Source: Streptomyces sp. P9-A2
Lineage (GTDB): Bacteria; Actinomycetota; Actinomycetes; Streptomycetales; Streptomycetaceae
Length of the DNA: 64,000 nt
Direction of reading: 5' to 3'
NCBI RefSeq assembly: GCF_036634175.1
Contig: NZ_JAZIFX010000001.1
Coordinates: forward strand, 2,728,001 to 2,792,000
Below are positions 1-8,413 of the stretch, piece by piece. Under the pieces are notes generated by a model. That model was given only the letters and a program-made list of their open reading frames with translations. It searched no databases and was not told where the DNA came from. Position numbers and translations under genes: made by a program. Numbering within the stretch: the first letter of the stretch is position 1; each line of letters opens with the position of its first letter.

Positions 1-17
1 CGCTGCAACGAAACCTG

Positions 18-284
18 ATGTCAGCAGGTGAGAGCGCCCGCATGCCGACTGCAGAGCCGGTTTCCGCCCTGCTGGAGGTCCTGATGAGTACGGCCGCTCC
101 TGAAGACTTCAGCCACTACCCGCAGCCGAAACCACGCCTGTCAGCCGATGAGTTGCCGGCGGCGAAGAGCACCCAGCCGATCCGCTCCCTGGACGACCTC
201 GCCGCCGACACGTTCAAGTCGGACGAGGGACTGGAGGAGTTCCTCGCGTTCACGTACGCCGAGCGTCACCGAGACGCGGCCTGA
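18..284 (+). CDS. small protein of unknown function (5' end may lie outside window)
   Basis: This frame encodes about 88 residues, ends in TGA, and has Streptomyces-like codon use. It stays open to the left edge of the window, so the true start may lie upstream; in-frame ATGs at 18, 42 and 84 are alternatives, none with a convincing Shine-Dalgarno. The product is hydrophilic and acidic near its C-terminus (SLDDLAADTF, then EFLAFTYAERH) with no Cys, signal peptide or membrane segment. I do not recognise the family. It faces the HNH endonuclease gene and is separated from it by a hairpin. It could be a small regulatory partner of whatever lies upstream, but that is a guess. Confidence 0.5.
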   Translation: MSAGESARMPTAEPVSALLEVLMSTAAPEDFSHYPQPKPRLSADELPAAKSTQPIRSLDDLAADTFKSDEGLEEFLAFTYAERHRDAA

Positions 285-312
285 CCCTGTCCCCCCGCCC
301 ATGGCGCCGGGG

Positions 313-349
313 CCGCCCCGGGCCACACGCACGCGAAGGCCCGGGGCGG
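313..349. terminator. bidirectional hairpin terminator
   Basis: A perfect 12-bp inverted repeat (CCGCCCCGGGCC at 313-324 and its complement at 338-349) with a 13-nt loop lies between two convergent genes. There is no U-tract, as is usual for Streptomyces terminators. Confidence 0.6.
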
Positions 350-354
350 GCCGG

Positions 355-909
355 TCAGGCGGAGATGCCGTCCATGCGGGACAGGCCGTCGATGCGGGCC
401 ATCGCGTCGTCCGCGCCGTAGGGCTGGAGGTAGGGGAGCCAGCACGGGTCGCGGTGGCCGGTGCCGATGATGCGCCAGGCCAGGCCGGAGGGCGGGGCCG
501 GTTTGTGGCGCAGCCGCCAGCCCAGTTCGAACAGGTGACGGTCGGCCTTCACGTGGTTGCAGCGGCGGCAGGACGCCACCACGTTGTCCCAGACGTGTTT
601 GCCCCCGCGGCTGCGCGGGATGACGTGGTCGACGCTGGTTGCGACGCCACCGCAGTACATGCACCGGCCCCCGTCGCGGGCGAAGAGCGCGCGGCGGGTG
701 AGTGGAACGGGCCCCCGGTAGGGGACCCGCACGAATCGCTTGAGCCGGACCACGCTGGGTGCGGGGACTGTGACGGTCGCGCTGTGCAGGTAGGCGCCGG
801 ACTCCTCGAGGCATACGGCCTTGCTCTCGAGGACGAGGACGAGCGCGCGGCGGAGCGGTACGACGCCGAGCGGCTCGTACGACGCGTTGAGAACCAGGAC
901 ATGCGGCAC
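355..909 (-). CDS. HNH endonuclease family protein
   Basis: The product is a 184-residue HNH nuclease-like protein, expected to cut DNA using a metal in a beta-beta-alpha fold. The C-terminal half holds CMYCGG, then SVDHVIPRSRGG with a NVVASCRRCNHVK segment; this is the two-CxxC zinc site plus the HNH core (D-H of VDHV, N of the last block). The start is GTG at 909, preceded by a strong AAGGAGG with a 5-nt gap; a longer reading frame to 1089 lacks such a site. The N-terminus begins PHVLVLNASYEPLG, a conserved opening of actinobacterial HNH proteins, but the biological substrate is unknown. It stands alone, with no methylase beside it, so it is probably not a restriction enzyme. Confidence 0.88.
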   Translation of the reverse strand: MPHVLVLNASYEPLGVVPLRRALVLVLESKAVCLEESGAYLHSATVTVPAPSVVRLKRFVRVPYRGPVPLTRRALFARDGGRCMYCGGVATSVDHVIPRSRGGKHVWDNVVASCRRCNHVKADRHLFELGWRLRHKPAPPSGLAWRIIGTGHRDPCWLPYLQPYGADDAMARIDGLSRMDGISA

Positions 910-1296
910 GGATGCCTCCTTGTACGCCGGCGGCGCGTGGCTCGCGCCGGGACGATCCGTAGTCAGTCTCCCCTCATGCCTGGTCGTCGCGCCACCATGT
1001 ACCGGTAACGGGCTGAGAGTGTTTTCGACCACACGCGGTACGGACGCGGTACGGAGGCAGCCCTGACGCGGTCCGGCTTCCGAGGCCACGACCCGTCCGG
1101 GCCGGGGTGACGGCCGGGGCGGGCCCGGGTGAGGGCCGTCTCTTCTTCACTCATCGTGCGGGTCCACCCGCAATGCCCCGTTAGTGTGGTGACTCTGCCC
1201 GCACCGGTGACCTTTTCGTGACCTTGCAGCCCTCGAAGACCTTGCAGACCTTGACCGCGCGCCGGGGGCAGACCGTGCCACCTGGAGGTACCCGCC
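910..1296. other. intergenic region between divergent HNH and MscS genes
   Basis: No credible gene is seen. The stretch 1205-1262 holds repeated GACCTT/CCTTGCAG words just upstream of the MscS start, possibly part of its promoter. Long frames crossing here are shadows of flanking genes. Confidence 0.5.
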
Positions 1297-2385
1297 GTGT
1301 CCCTGTCCGCCGTCCCCCTGGCCGAGGAGCCGTCCCCGACCCCCTCGGATTCCGGGACCCCGATGGTGCCCACGCTCAAGGACGCCCACGAGAGCGCCAC
1401 CAACGCCGCCGGCTGGGTGGAGGAGAACTGGTCCACCTGGCTCGCGATCGGGCTCAGGGTGCTGCTCATCGTGGTGATAGCCGCCGTGCTGAGAGTGTTC
1501 GTGCGGCGGGCGATCACCAAGCTCATCGACCGGATGTCCCGGACCGGCCAGGCCGTGGACGGCACCGGGATCGGCGGGCTCCTGGTCAACTCCGAGCGGC
1601 GGCGCCAGCGCTCGCAGGCGATCGGCTCGGTGCTGCGCTCGGTCGCGTCGTTCCTGATCCTGGGCACGGCCGCGCTGATGGTCCTGGGCACCTTCCAGAT
1701 CAACCTGGCCCCGCTGCTGGCCTCGGCCGGTGTCGCCGGTGTGGCGATCGGTTTCGGCGCCCGCAACCTGGTGACGGACTTCCTCTCCGGCGTGTTCATG
1801 ATCCTCGAGGACCAGTACGGCGTCGGCGACACCGTCGACGCGGGCGTCGCCACCGGCGAGGTCATCGAGGTCGGCCTGCGGGTGACCAAGCTGCGCGGCG
1901 CCGACGGCGAGATCTGGTACGTGCGCAACGGCGAGGTCAAGCGCATCGGGAACCTCTCCCAGGGCTGGGCGACCGCCAACGTCGACGTGACCGTCCGCGC
2001 GGACGAGGACCTGGACCACGTCAAGGCCACCCTCGTCGCCGTCGCCGAGAGGATGGGCAAGGAGGATCCCTGGAACGAGCTCCTGTGGAGCCCCATCGAG
2101 ATCCTCGGCCTCGACTCCGTCCTGCTGGACTCGATGGTGGTCCGCGTCTCGGCGAAGACCATGCCCGGCAAGTCCCTGACCGTGGAGCGCGAGCTGCGCT
2201 GGCGCATCAAGCGCGCCTTCGACGCGGCCGGCATCCGTATCGTCGGGGGCGCCACCGCCCCGGTGGAGATGGAGGGCCCCGACCCGGCGGCGTCCGTCGC
2301 GCCCCCGTCCGCGTACGCGAGCAGCATCTCGCCGCAGTCCATCGCGGCGTCCCCGCTGACCCCGCCGCCGAGCACGAAGAAGTAG
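1297..2385 (+). CDS. MscS-family mechanosensitive ion channel
   Basis: The product is a 362-residue small-conductance mechanosensitive channel, which would open under membrane tension to release solutes during osmotic downshift. TM1 is near residues 49-70 (WLAIGLRVLLIVVIAAVL). A second hydrophobic block at about 115-140 is followed by the pore-lining helix with GVAGVAIGFGARNLV and the beta-domain entry LEDQYGVGD. The soluble beta/alpha domain follows, and then a low-complexity Ala/Pro/Ser tail. GTG 1297 is preceded by GGAGG with an 8-nt gap. It appears monocistronic: a strong terminator follows its stop. Confidence 0.92.
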   Translation: MSLSAVPLAEEPSPTPSDSGTPMVPTLKDAHESATNAAGWVEENWSTWLAIGLRVLLIVVIAAVLRVFVRRAITKLIDRMSRTGQAVDGTGIGGLLVNSERRRQRSQAIGSVLRSVASFLILGTAALMVLGTFQINLAPLLASAGVAGVAIGFGARNLVTDFLSGVFMILEDQYGVGDTVDAGVATGEVIEVGLRVTKLRGADGEIWYVRNGEVKRIGNLSQGWATANVDVTVRADEDLDHVKATLVAVAERMGKEDPWNELLWSPIEILGLDSVLLDSMVVRVSAKTMPGKSLTVERELRWRIKRAFDAAGIRIVGGATAPVEMEGPDPAASVAPPSAYASSISPQSIAASPLTPPPSTKK

Positions 2386-2451
2386 ACAGAAGCAAGAGGG
2401 AGCGAGCGGCCGGCGGCACGGCGGAGGACGCAGTGCGCCGAGCAGTGCTCC

Positions 2452-2490
2452 AAGAGGGCGGTACCCGGGAGTCCCGGGTACCGCCCTCTT
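2452..2490 (+). terminator. strong hairpin terminator after mscS
   Basis: A perfect 18-bp stem (2452-2469 and 2473-2490) with a 3-nt loop lies 67 nt past the MscS stop. It ends in CTCTT without a long U-run. Confidence 0.85.
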
Positions 2491-2513
2491 CCGTGTCCCG
2501 GCCACTCCCCCTC

Positions 2514-2542
2514 TTGACGCTCCCTCCGCCTTGATCTACTTT
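2514..2542 (+). promoter_or_regulatory. HrdB-like promoter of the GH4/sugar kinase pair
   Basis: A -35 TTGACG (2514-2519) and a -10 TACTTT (2537-2542) are separated by 17 nt, matching the vegetative sigma consensus TTGACN-17-TANNNT. It follows the mscS terminator and points at the GH4 gene. The predicted transcript would begin inside the pyrimidine tract. Confidence 0.55.
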
Positions 2543-2615
2543 CCTCCCTTCTCCTCCCCTCCCCTCCCCTCCCCTCCCTCCCCTCCCCTCCCCTCCCTCC
2601 CCTCCCTCCCTCTCC
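2539..2615 (+). repeat. 77-nt uninterrupted pyrimidine tract, CCCCT/CCCT microsatellite
   Basis: Positions 2539-2615 contain only C and T on the plus strand, mostly CCCCT and CCCT units. Such homopurine-homopyrimidine mirror repeats can form triplex DNA and are prone to length change by slippage. The tract overlaps the proposed -10 and early 5' leader of the GH4 gene. Confidence 0.9.
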
Positions 2616-2730
2616 GTCCGACAGGAAGCCTTCCTGAAGGGAAGCCCTCGTCCAGCCGCGGCGGGCCTGCGTCCGACCGCCCCGGGACACCGCTCCGCGC
2701 GCCCCCGAAAGGGCCGAAAGGGTTGCTTTC

Positions 2731-3996
2731 ATGAAACTCACCGTGGTCGGCGGGGGTTCGACCTACACGCCCGAACTCGTCGACGGCTTCGCCCGGTTGC
2801 GGGACAGCCTGCCGGTCGAGGAGCTGGTGCTGGTCGATCCGGCGGCGGACCGGCTGGAGTTGGTGGGCGGTCTGGCCCGCCGGATCTTCGCCCGTCAGGG
2901 GCACGGCGGGCGGATCGTCACCACGTCGGACCTGGACGCGGCCGTGGACGGCACCGACGCGGTGCTGCTCCAGCTGCGGGTGGGCGGGCAGGCGGCCAGG
3001 CAGCGGGACGAGACCTGGCCGCTGGAGTGCGGTTGCGTCGGCCAGGAGACGACCGGTGCCGGTGGCCTGGCCAAGGCGCTGCGCACGGTCCCGGTGGTGC
3101 TCGACATCGCCGAGCGGGTCCGGCGCGCCAACCCGGACGCCTGGATCATCGACTTCACCAACCCCGTCGGCATCGTCACCCGGGCGCTGCTGGAAGCCGG
3201 GCACCGGGCGGTGGGGCTGTGCAACGTCGCCATCGGACTCCAGCGGAAGTTCGCCGTACACCTCGGCGTCGACCCCGCCGGGCTGCACCTCGACCACGTG
3301 GGCCTGAACCATCTCACCTGGGAGACCGCGGTGCGCCGGGGCGGCCCCGGGGGCGAGGACGTCCTGCCCGAACTGCTGCGAGGCCACGGCGACGCGATCG
3401 CCGCCGACCTCCGGCTGCCCCGCGCCGTCCTGGACCGGCTGGGCGTGGTCCCCTCGTACTACCTGCGGTACTACTACGCGCACGACGAGGTCGTACGGGA
3501 GCTGCGCACCAAGCCGTCCCGGGCCGCCGAGGTGGCCGGCATGGAGCGCCGGCTGCTCGCCCTCTACGCCGACCCCGCCCTCGACGAGAAACCGGCGCTG
3601 CTGGCCGAGCGCGGCGGCGCCTACTACTCCGAGGCGGCCGTGGACCTGGCGGCGGCCCTGCTGCGCGGTGCCGGCAGCCCGTACCAGGTGGTGAACACGC
3701 GCAACGGCTCCACGCTGCCGTTCCTCCCCGAGGACGCGGTGATCGAGGTGCAGGCGGCCGTGGGCACCGAGGGAGCGAGCCCACTGCCCGTTCCGCGCGT
3801 GGACCCCCTCTTCGCGGGCCTGATGGCGAACGTCACCGCCTACGAGGACCTGGCGCTCGACGCGGCCCTGCGCGGCGGCCGCGAGCGGGTCTTCCGCGCC
3901 CTGCTCGCCCATCCCCTGATCGGCCAGTACGAGTACGCCGAGAAGCTCACCGACCAGCTCGTCGCACACAACCGGGAGCACCTCACGTGGACCTGA
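2731..3996 (+). CDS. glycoside hydrolase family 4 (6-phospho-beta-glucosidase-like)
   Basis: The product is a 421-residue GH4 enzyme, a cytoplasmic glycosidase using NAD+ and a divalent metal through a redox mechanism. An N-terminal Rossmann motif (VVGGGSTYTPELV) begins the protein. The family metal-site Cys-Asn is in GLCNVAIG near residue 170 and the His in GLNHLTW near 192; WIIDFTNPVG is also typical. Members usually cleave 6-phospho-sugars or alpha-galacturonides; I cannot fix the substrate. It overlaps the sugar kinase downstream by 10 nt, so the pair probably acts on one imported sugar: one enzyme splits, the other phosphorylates. No transporter is adjacent in this window. The promoter at 2514-2542 and a 190-nt leader precede it. 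Confidence 0.9.
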   Translation: MKLTVVGGGSTYTPELVDGFARLRDSLPVEELVLVDPAADRLELVGGLARRIFARQGHGGRIVTTSDLDAAVDGTDAVLLQLRVGGQAARQRDETWPLECGCVGQETTGAGGLAKALRTVPVVLDIAERVRRANPDAWIIDFTNPVGIVTRALLEAGHRAVGLCNVAIGLQRKFAVHLGVDPAGLHLDHVGLNHLTWETAVRRGGPGGEDVLPELLRGHGDAIAADLRLPRAVLDRLGVVPSYYLRYYYAHDEVVRELRTKPSRAAEVAGMERRLLALYADPALDEKPALLAERGGAYYSEAAVDLAAALLRGAGSPYQVVNTRNGSTLPFLPEDAVIEVQAAVGTEGASPLPVPRVDPLFAGLMANVTAYEDLALDAALRGGRERVFRALLAHPLIGQYEYAEKLTDQLVAHNREHLTWT

Positions 3997-5021
3997 CCCC
4001 GGACCTGCCCCCGGGCCTGACGGCCGGCGTGGCCCCGGACCTGACCCCGGACCTGACCGCGGGCGTCCTCGCCGTCGACGCCGGCAACAGCAAGACGGAC
4101 GTCGCCGTGGTCGCCCACGACGGCGAGGTCCTGGCCACCGCCCGGGGCGGGGGGTTCCGGCCGCCGACGGTCGGTGTGGAGACCGCCGTGGACGCGCTGG
4201 CGCGGGCCGTCACCACCGCGTTCACCGCCGCCGGTGTCTCCCGCGTCGCGCATGTCTCGGCCTGCCTGGCCAACGCGGACCTCCCCATCGAGGAGGAGCG
4301 GCTGACGGCGGCTCTGGCGGCACGCGGCTGGGGCGAGACCGTGGAGGTCCGCAACGACACCTTCGCCGTCCTGCGCGCCGGGGCCACCGAGCCCCGCGGG
4401 GTGGCCGTCGTGTGCGGGGCGGGCATCAACTGCGTCGGCATGCGCCCGGACGGCCGCACCGCGCGCTTCCCGGCGCTCGGCCGCGTCTCCGGCGACTGGG
4501 GCGGCGGTTGGGCCCTGGCGGAGGAGGCCCTGTGGCACGCGGCCCGCGCCGAGGACGGCCGCGGTCCCGCCACCGCCCTCGCCGGCACCCTCCCGGCACA
4601 CTTCGGCCTCCCGGACATGCCGGCCCTCATCGAGGCCCTGCACCTGGAGCGCCTCCCGCCCCGGCGCCGTCACGAACTGGCACCGGTGCTCTTCGCCACA
4701 GCGGCCGACGGCGATCCGGTCTCGGGCGCGATCGTCGACCGCCAGGCCGACGAGGTGGCGTCGATGGCGGTCGTGGCACTGACCCGCCTGGACCTGCTCG
4801 CCGAGGAGACACCCGTCCTGCTGGGCGGCAGCGTCCTGGCCGCCCGGCATCCCCGGCTGGACAACCGGATCCGCGCCCTGCTCGCCGAGCGCGCGCCCAA
4901 GGCCGTCCCCCGGGTCGTCACCGCCGCCCCGGTCCTGGGCGCGGCCCTCCTGGGCCTGGACCGCCTGGCGGCCCCACCGAGCGCCCAGGCCCGGCTGCGG
5001 GCCCATTACGGGCAGGCGTAG
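3987..5021 (+). CDS. BadF/BadG-family sugar kinase (N-acetylglucosamine kinase-like)
   Basis: The product is a 344-residue ASKHA-fold kinase. The phosphate-1 loop is AVDAGNSKTDVAVV (about residues 28-41). VCGAGINCVGM is the second phosphate/adenosine region, and GDWGGGWALAEEAL is characteristic of the BadF/N-acetylglucosamine kinase family. GTG 3987 overlaps the GH4 stop by 10 nt and has GGGAG 9 nt upstream. The first 25 residues are a low-complexity PDLTPDL repeat, so a later start is possible. It likely phosphorylates the monosaccharide or amino sugar freed by the GH4 partner. G-rich repetitive DNA follows the gene. Confidence 0.88.
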   Translation: MDLTPDLPPGLTAGVAPDLTPDLTAGVLAVDAGNSKTDVAVVAHDGEVLATARGGGFRPPTVGVETAVDALARAVTTAFTAAGVSRVAHVSACLANADLPIEEERLTAALAARGWGETVEVRNDTFAVLRAGATEPRGVAVVCGAGINCVGMRPDGRTARFPALGRVSGDWGGGWALAEEALWHAARAEDGRGPATALAGTLPAHFGLPDMPALIEALHLERLPPRRRHELAPVLFATAADGDPVSGAIVDRQADEVASMAVVALTRLDLLAEETPVLLGGSVLAARHPRLDNRIRALLAERAPKAVPRVVTAAPVLGAALLGLDRLAAPPSAQARLRAHYGQA

Positions 5022-5156
5022 GAAAACCTGCCGGGGCGGGGCGGGGCGGGGCGAGCGGGGAGCGGGGTATGGGGGAACGGGTGCTCGCTCCCCCGAGGGG
5101 CACGCGCTGCCGGCTGCTCCCGCTCTCACCCGCCGAACAGGCCCAGAAAACCGGGC

Positions 5157-5411
5157 GGGCGGTCGGTCGGGTGCCCGAGTGGACGGGTGGGTGGTCGGAC
5201 AGATGAGCGGGCGGATGACAGGAAGGGCGGGCGGTCGGGTGCTCGAGTAAACGGGCGGTTGGGCGAGCGGTCGGGCAGGGGCTCGAGTGGACGGTTGAGC
5301 GGGCGGGTGCCCGAGTGGACGGTTGGGTGGCCGGACAGGTGGACGGGCGGGCGGTCGGGTGCCCGAGTGGGCGGGTGGGTGGTCGGACAGGTGAGCGGGC
5401 GGATGACAGGA
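5157..5411 (+). repeat. degenerate G-rich tandem repeats with a 61-bp direct duplication
   Basis: The 675-bp gap between the sugar kinase and the sensor operon contains about five imperfect copies of a unit with the core GGGTGCCCGAGTGGACGG. A roughly 61-bp block at 5158-5221 recurs nearly unchanged at 5350-5411. Frames through it translate to Pro/Thr/Arg or Gly/Arg/Val repeats and have no good start, so I do not call a protein. The remainder (5412-5696) shows no gene. Confidence 0.8.
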
Positions 5412-5696
5412 CGAGGGCCGGAAACGGGTCCGGGGCTCCGGTGAACCCGCCGGGCAGCTCTCGGCCCCGGATCTCCGGATGCCCGCGAACTCCGCCCGGA
5501 ACCAACCGGATTCCCCCGGCGTGTTCGTGGGCAGGGGGTGGTGCGGGGAGTGCGCTCCGGGGTCGTCCGGGGCTCGCTCGTGGGCCGGAATTCCCGGTGA
5601 CCGTACGGCCGTCGGATCAAGATCGCGCCAAGGCCGGTGCATATGTCGGTTCCTGCGGCGATACTTGCGGGGACGAATGACCACGGGGGAGGTCAA

Positions 5697-7178
5697 GTGA
5701 CCCACACGCCGAGCGGCGGCGCGGCACCGCCGGGCGCGCCCGCGACTCCCGCCATGCCCGCCATGCCCGCCATGCCGCCGCGGTCCGGGCCGGGCGGCGT
5801 CCCGGCCCCGCGGCAGGCCTCCGGCTACCCGCGACTCCCGGCGTCCCGGCAGCCGGAGGCGCCCCGGCGCACGGCGTTCGTCGAGGGGGCCGTCCGGCTG
5901 CGCGAGGCCGCCGCCACCGAACCCGGCCGTCTCAGGGTCATCGGCGCGGTCCTCGCCGCCCTCGTCATCGCCTTCGGCACGGTCGCCTCCTGGCAGATGG
6001 CCGAGCGGGCCGCGGCGGCGGACGACGTCCTCACCCGCAGCCAGCCGCTCGCCTCGGACGCCGCCGACATCTACCGTTCCCTCGCGGACGCCAACACCGC
6101 CGCCTCCAGCGGCTTCCTGGCCGGGGGCCAGGAGACAGCCGCCTCCCGGAAACGGTACGAGAAGGGCATCCGTACCGCCGCCGCCAAACTCGTCAACGCC
6201 GCGGCCAACTCCGACCCGGGCTCCTCGTCGACGGTGACGATCACCAGACTCAACCGGCTGCTGCCCGAGTACAAGGGCCTGGTGGAGCGCGCCCGTACCT
6301 ACAACCGGCAGGGCTATCCGGTGGGCGGCGCCTATCTGCGGTACGCGAACGAGAAGATGCAGGAGGAGATGCTTCCCGCGGCGGAGAAGCTCTACCAGAA
6401 GGAGACCGAGCGCCTCGACGCCGACTACGCGGACGCGACCCCCTACCCGTGGGCCGCGATCGCGCTCGGCGCGGTCGCCCTCGCCGCGCTCGCCTGGGTC
6501 CAGCGCCGTACGTACCTGCGGACCCACCGGGTGCTCAACCACGGCCTGGTCGCGGCCACCGCCGCGGCGGCGGTCGTGCTGCTCTGGCTGGTCGTCGGCC
6601 ACAGTCTCGCCCGCTCGGGGCTGAACGGCTCCTACGCCCACGGCGTCCGCTCGCTCGGCGTGCTGCACGAGGCCCGTATCGCCTCCCTGAAGGCACGCGG
6701 CAACGAGAACCTGACGCTGGTGGCCCGCGGCGCCGAGACGACGAAGGTCGGCGACAAGGCGTACGACGCCTATGACTACGACTTCCAGCACGACATGGAA
6801 GCCCTTGACAAGGGCCTCGCCCGGGCCGGCGAACTCGCGGACGACAGCAGCGGCGAGAAGCCGGTGGCCGCCGCCGTGAGCAACATGACGGAGTGGAAGA
6901 AGCGCCACGCGGCCGCCCGCGAGGAGGACGGGAACGGCAACTACCAGAAGGCGCTGGACCTGGTGATCGGCGGCAAGGGCGCGACCGGCGAGTGCTTCGA
7001 CGGCGTCGACGAGAACCTGGCCTCGGCGCTGACGCACGAGAGGCGCGAGTTCGAGGAGGCGGCCACCGGCGGCCGGGACGCGCTGACGGGCCTCCCGCAG
7101 GGCGCCGCGGGCCTCGCCGTGCTGGGTGCGGCGGGCGCGGCGCTGGGTATCGGCCGCAGGCTGTCGGAGTACCGGTGA
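5697..7178 (+). CDS. four-TM sensor membrane protein, GlnX-like
   Basis: The product has 493 residues. A Pro/Ala-rich cytoplasmic tail (1-70) is followed by TM1 (about 79-99), an extracellular helical region (about 100-250), TM2 (253-268), TM3 (283-302), a second extracellular helical region, and TM4 (about 471-486). Two periplasm-facing helical bundles in one chain recall chemoreceptor four-helix sensor domains. The operon order, membrane sensor then binding protein then PknG-like kinase, matches mycobacterial GlnX-GlnH-PknG, where external amino acids are signalled to PknG. GTG 5697 has GGGGGAGG 4 nt upstream; the ATG at 5637 lacks a site. The role is inferred from context, because this region is weakly conserved. 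Confidence 0.75.
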   Translation: MTHTPSGGAAPPGAPATPAMPAMPAMPPRSGPGGVPAPRQASGYPRLPASRQPEAPRRTAFVEGAVRLREAAATEPGRLRVIGAVLAALVIAFGTVASWQMAERAAAADDVLTRSQPLASDAADIYRSLADANTAASSGFLAGGQETAASRKRYEKGIRTAAAKLVNAAANSDPGSSSTVTITRLNRLLPEYKGLVERARTYNRQGYPVGGAYLRYANEKMQEEMLPAAEKLYQKETERLDADYADATPYPWAAIALGAVALAALAWVQRRTYLRTHRVLNHGLVAATAAAAVVLLWLVVGHSLARSGLNGSYAHGVRSLGVLHEARIASLKARGNENLTLVARGAETTKVGDKAYDAYDYDFQHDMEALDKGLARAGELADDSSGEKPVAAAVSNMTEWKKRHAAAREEDGNGNYQKALDLVIGGKGATGECFDGVDENLASALTHERREFEEAATGGRDALTGLPQGAAGLAVLGAAGAALGIGRRLSEYR

Positions 7179-7231
7179 TCGGAGAACCGATGACCGGAGA
7201 ACCGGTGAAGGGTGAAGCGGAAGGGGGCGTG

Positions 7232-8284
7232 ATGAGGAACGTACGACGTCTGCGGGCCGGCCTGCGGGGCTGGGGCGGGGTGGGCGCGATGGCCACCCTC
7301 TGCGCGCTCGCGCTGATCTTCGCGCTGGTGCTGACCCGCACCGGGTCCTCCCCCGGGCCCGGCAAGGAGCCGAGGACCGCCGGACAGGGCGTGACGGACG
7401 CCATGGACGCGAAGGCGGCCGAGGAGTGCGACGATCCCGAGAAGCAGACCCTGACCCCCTCCGACACCGACGGCCAGGTCATCGACGCGATCAAGGCCCG
7501 CCCGGACGAGAAGCGGAAGCTGATCGTCGGCATCGACCAGAACAGCTACGGCTGGGGCTACCGCGACCCCAACAGCGGGGGCGGCACCCGGCTCGAGGGC
7601 TTCGACATCGACCTGGCGCACCGCATCGCCGAGGACATACTCGGCGACCGGGACGCGGTCCAGTTCAAGGCGATCCCCACCGACCAGCGCATCCAGGCGA
7701 TCCAGGACGGCCGGGTCGACATGATCGTCCGCACCATGACGATCAACTGCGAGCGCCTGGAGGACGTGGCGTTCTCCGCCCCGTACTTCACCACGGGACA
7801 GCAGGTCCTGGCCCCGAAGATCTCCCCGGTCCAGGGGTACGGTCCCACGCTCGCGGGCCGGAAGATCTGCACGGCGGCGGGCTCCACCGCGTACACGAAC
7901 CTGGAGGCGGACAAGGCGAGGGGCGCCCTCCCCCGGTCGGCCGACATCCGCACCACCGTCCCCAACCAGCTCGACTGCCTGGTACGGCTGCAGCTCGGCG
8001 AGGTCGACGCGGTCGTCACCGACGCCGCGCTCGCCGGCGGCCAGGCCGCGCAGGACCCGACGGTGGAACTCAAGGGCGACTCCTTCACGACCGAGTACTA
8101 CGGCGTGGCGATGAAGGACGACGCGGACGACCTGGTCCGCCGGGTCAACCAGGTCCTGGTGGACTTCGGCGAGGACACCGCGAACGGATGGCAGGCCTCG
8201 TACGAGCGTTGGCTGTCGAAGACACTGGGCAGTGATCCGGGCAGTTCCGAACCACCGGCACCGGAGTACCTGCGCGTGAGCTGA
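7232..8284 (+). CDS. membrane-anchored glutamate/aspartate-type solute-binding protein, GlnH-like
   Basis: The product has 350 residues. A basic N-terminus and one hydrophobic segment (about 18-37) with no lipobox Cys imply an uncleaved membrane anchor. A type-3 extracellular solute-binding domain follows: LIVGIDQNSYGWGYRD opens lobe 1, GFDIDLAHRIAEDI is the family signature, and DMIVRTMTI with FSAPYF forms the ligand hinge. No ABC permease or ATPase is nearby, so this is a sensor rather than a transporter subunit. Its best context partners are the four-TM protein before it and the PknG-like kinase after it. ATG 7232 follows AAGGGGG; an in-frame ATG at 7190 would add 14 residues. Confidence 0.85.
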   Translation: MRNVRRLRAGLRGWGGVGAMATLCALALIFALVLTRTGSSPGPGKEPRTAGQGVTDAMDAKAAEECDDPEKQTLTPSDTDGQVIDAIKARPDEKRKLIVGIDQNSYGWGYRDPNSGGGTRLEGFDIDLAHRIAEDILGDRDAVQFKAIPTDQRIQAIQDGRVDMIVRTMTINCERLEDVAFSAPYFTTGQQVLAPKISPVQGYGPTLAGRKICTAAGSTAYTNLEADKARGALPRSADIRTTVPNQLDCLVRLQLGEVDAVVTDAALAGGQAAQDPTVELKGDSFTTEYYGVAMKDDADDLVRRVNQVLVDFGEDTANGWQASYERWLSKTLGSDPGSSEPPAPEYLRVS

Positions 8285-8334
8285 CTCACCGTCGGCCCAC
8301 CGCGCGGGCAGAGAGACGAGCACAGGACAACGCA

Positions 8335-8390
8335 CGAACGTCGACGTACGAACGTCAACGACCGAACGTCGACAGCCGAACGTCGACGAC
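8335..8390 (+). repeat. four exact-length 14-bp tandem repeats
   Basis: Four consecutive 14-bp units starting CGAACGTC (8335, 8349, 8363, 8377) differ at two to four positions. They fill the gap between the GlnH-like and coiled-coil genes. Units contain AACGTCGACGT-like palindromes, so they could be a multi-site operator or spacer. Confidence 0.85.
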
Positions 8391-8413
8391 CGACCCGCAG
8401 CGAGAGGTGATCG

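Noticed and set aside
355..909. Restriction-modification endonuclease
   Set aside because: There is no methyltransferase or specificity gene nearby; the HNH protein stands alone.
5157..5411. CRISPR array
   Set aside because: Units are contiguous and degenerate, without unique spacers, and no cas genes are present.
5126..5620. Proline/threonine/arginine repeat protein on the minus strand
   Set aside because: It translates the G-rich tandem repeats, has no convincing start or ribosome site, and similar repeats appear in other frames.
3840..7037. A 1065-codon minus-strand open frame
   Set aside because: Antisense shadow of the kinase and sensor genes plus the G-rich repeats; high-GC third positions create long false frames.
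7232..8284. Component of a glutamate ABC importer
   Set aside because: No permease or ATPase gene is adjacent, and the protein has an uncleaved-looking anchor and sits in a kinase operon.
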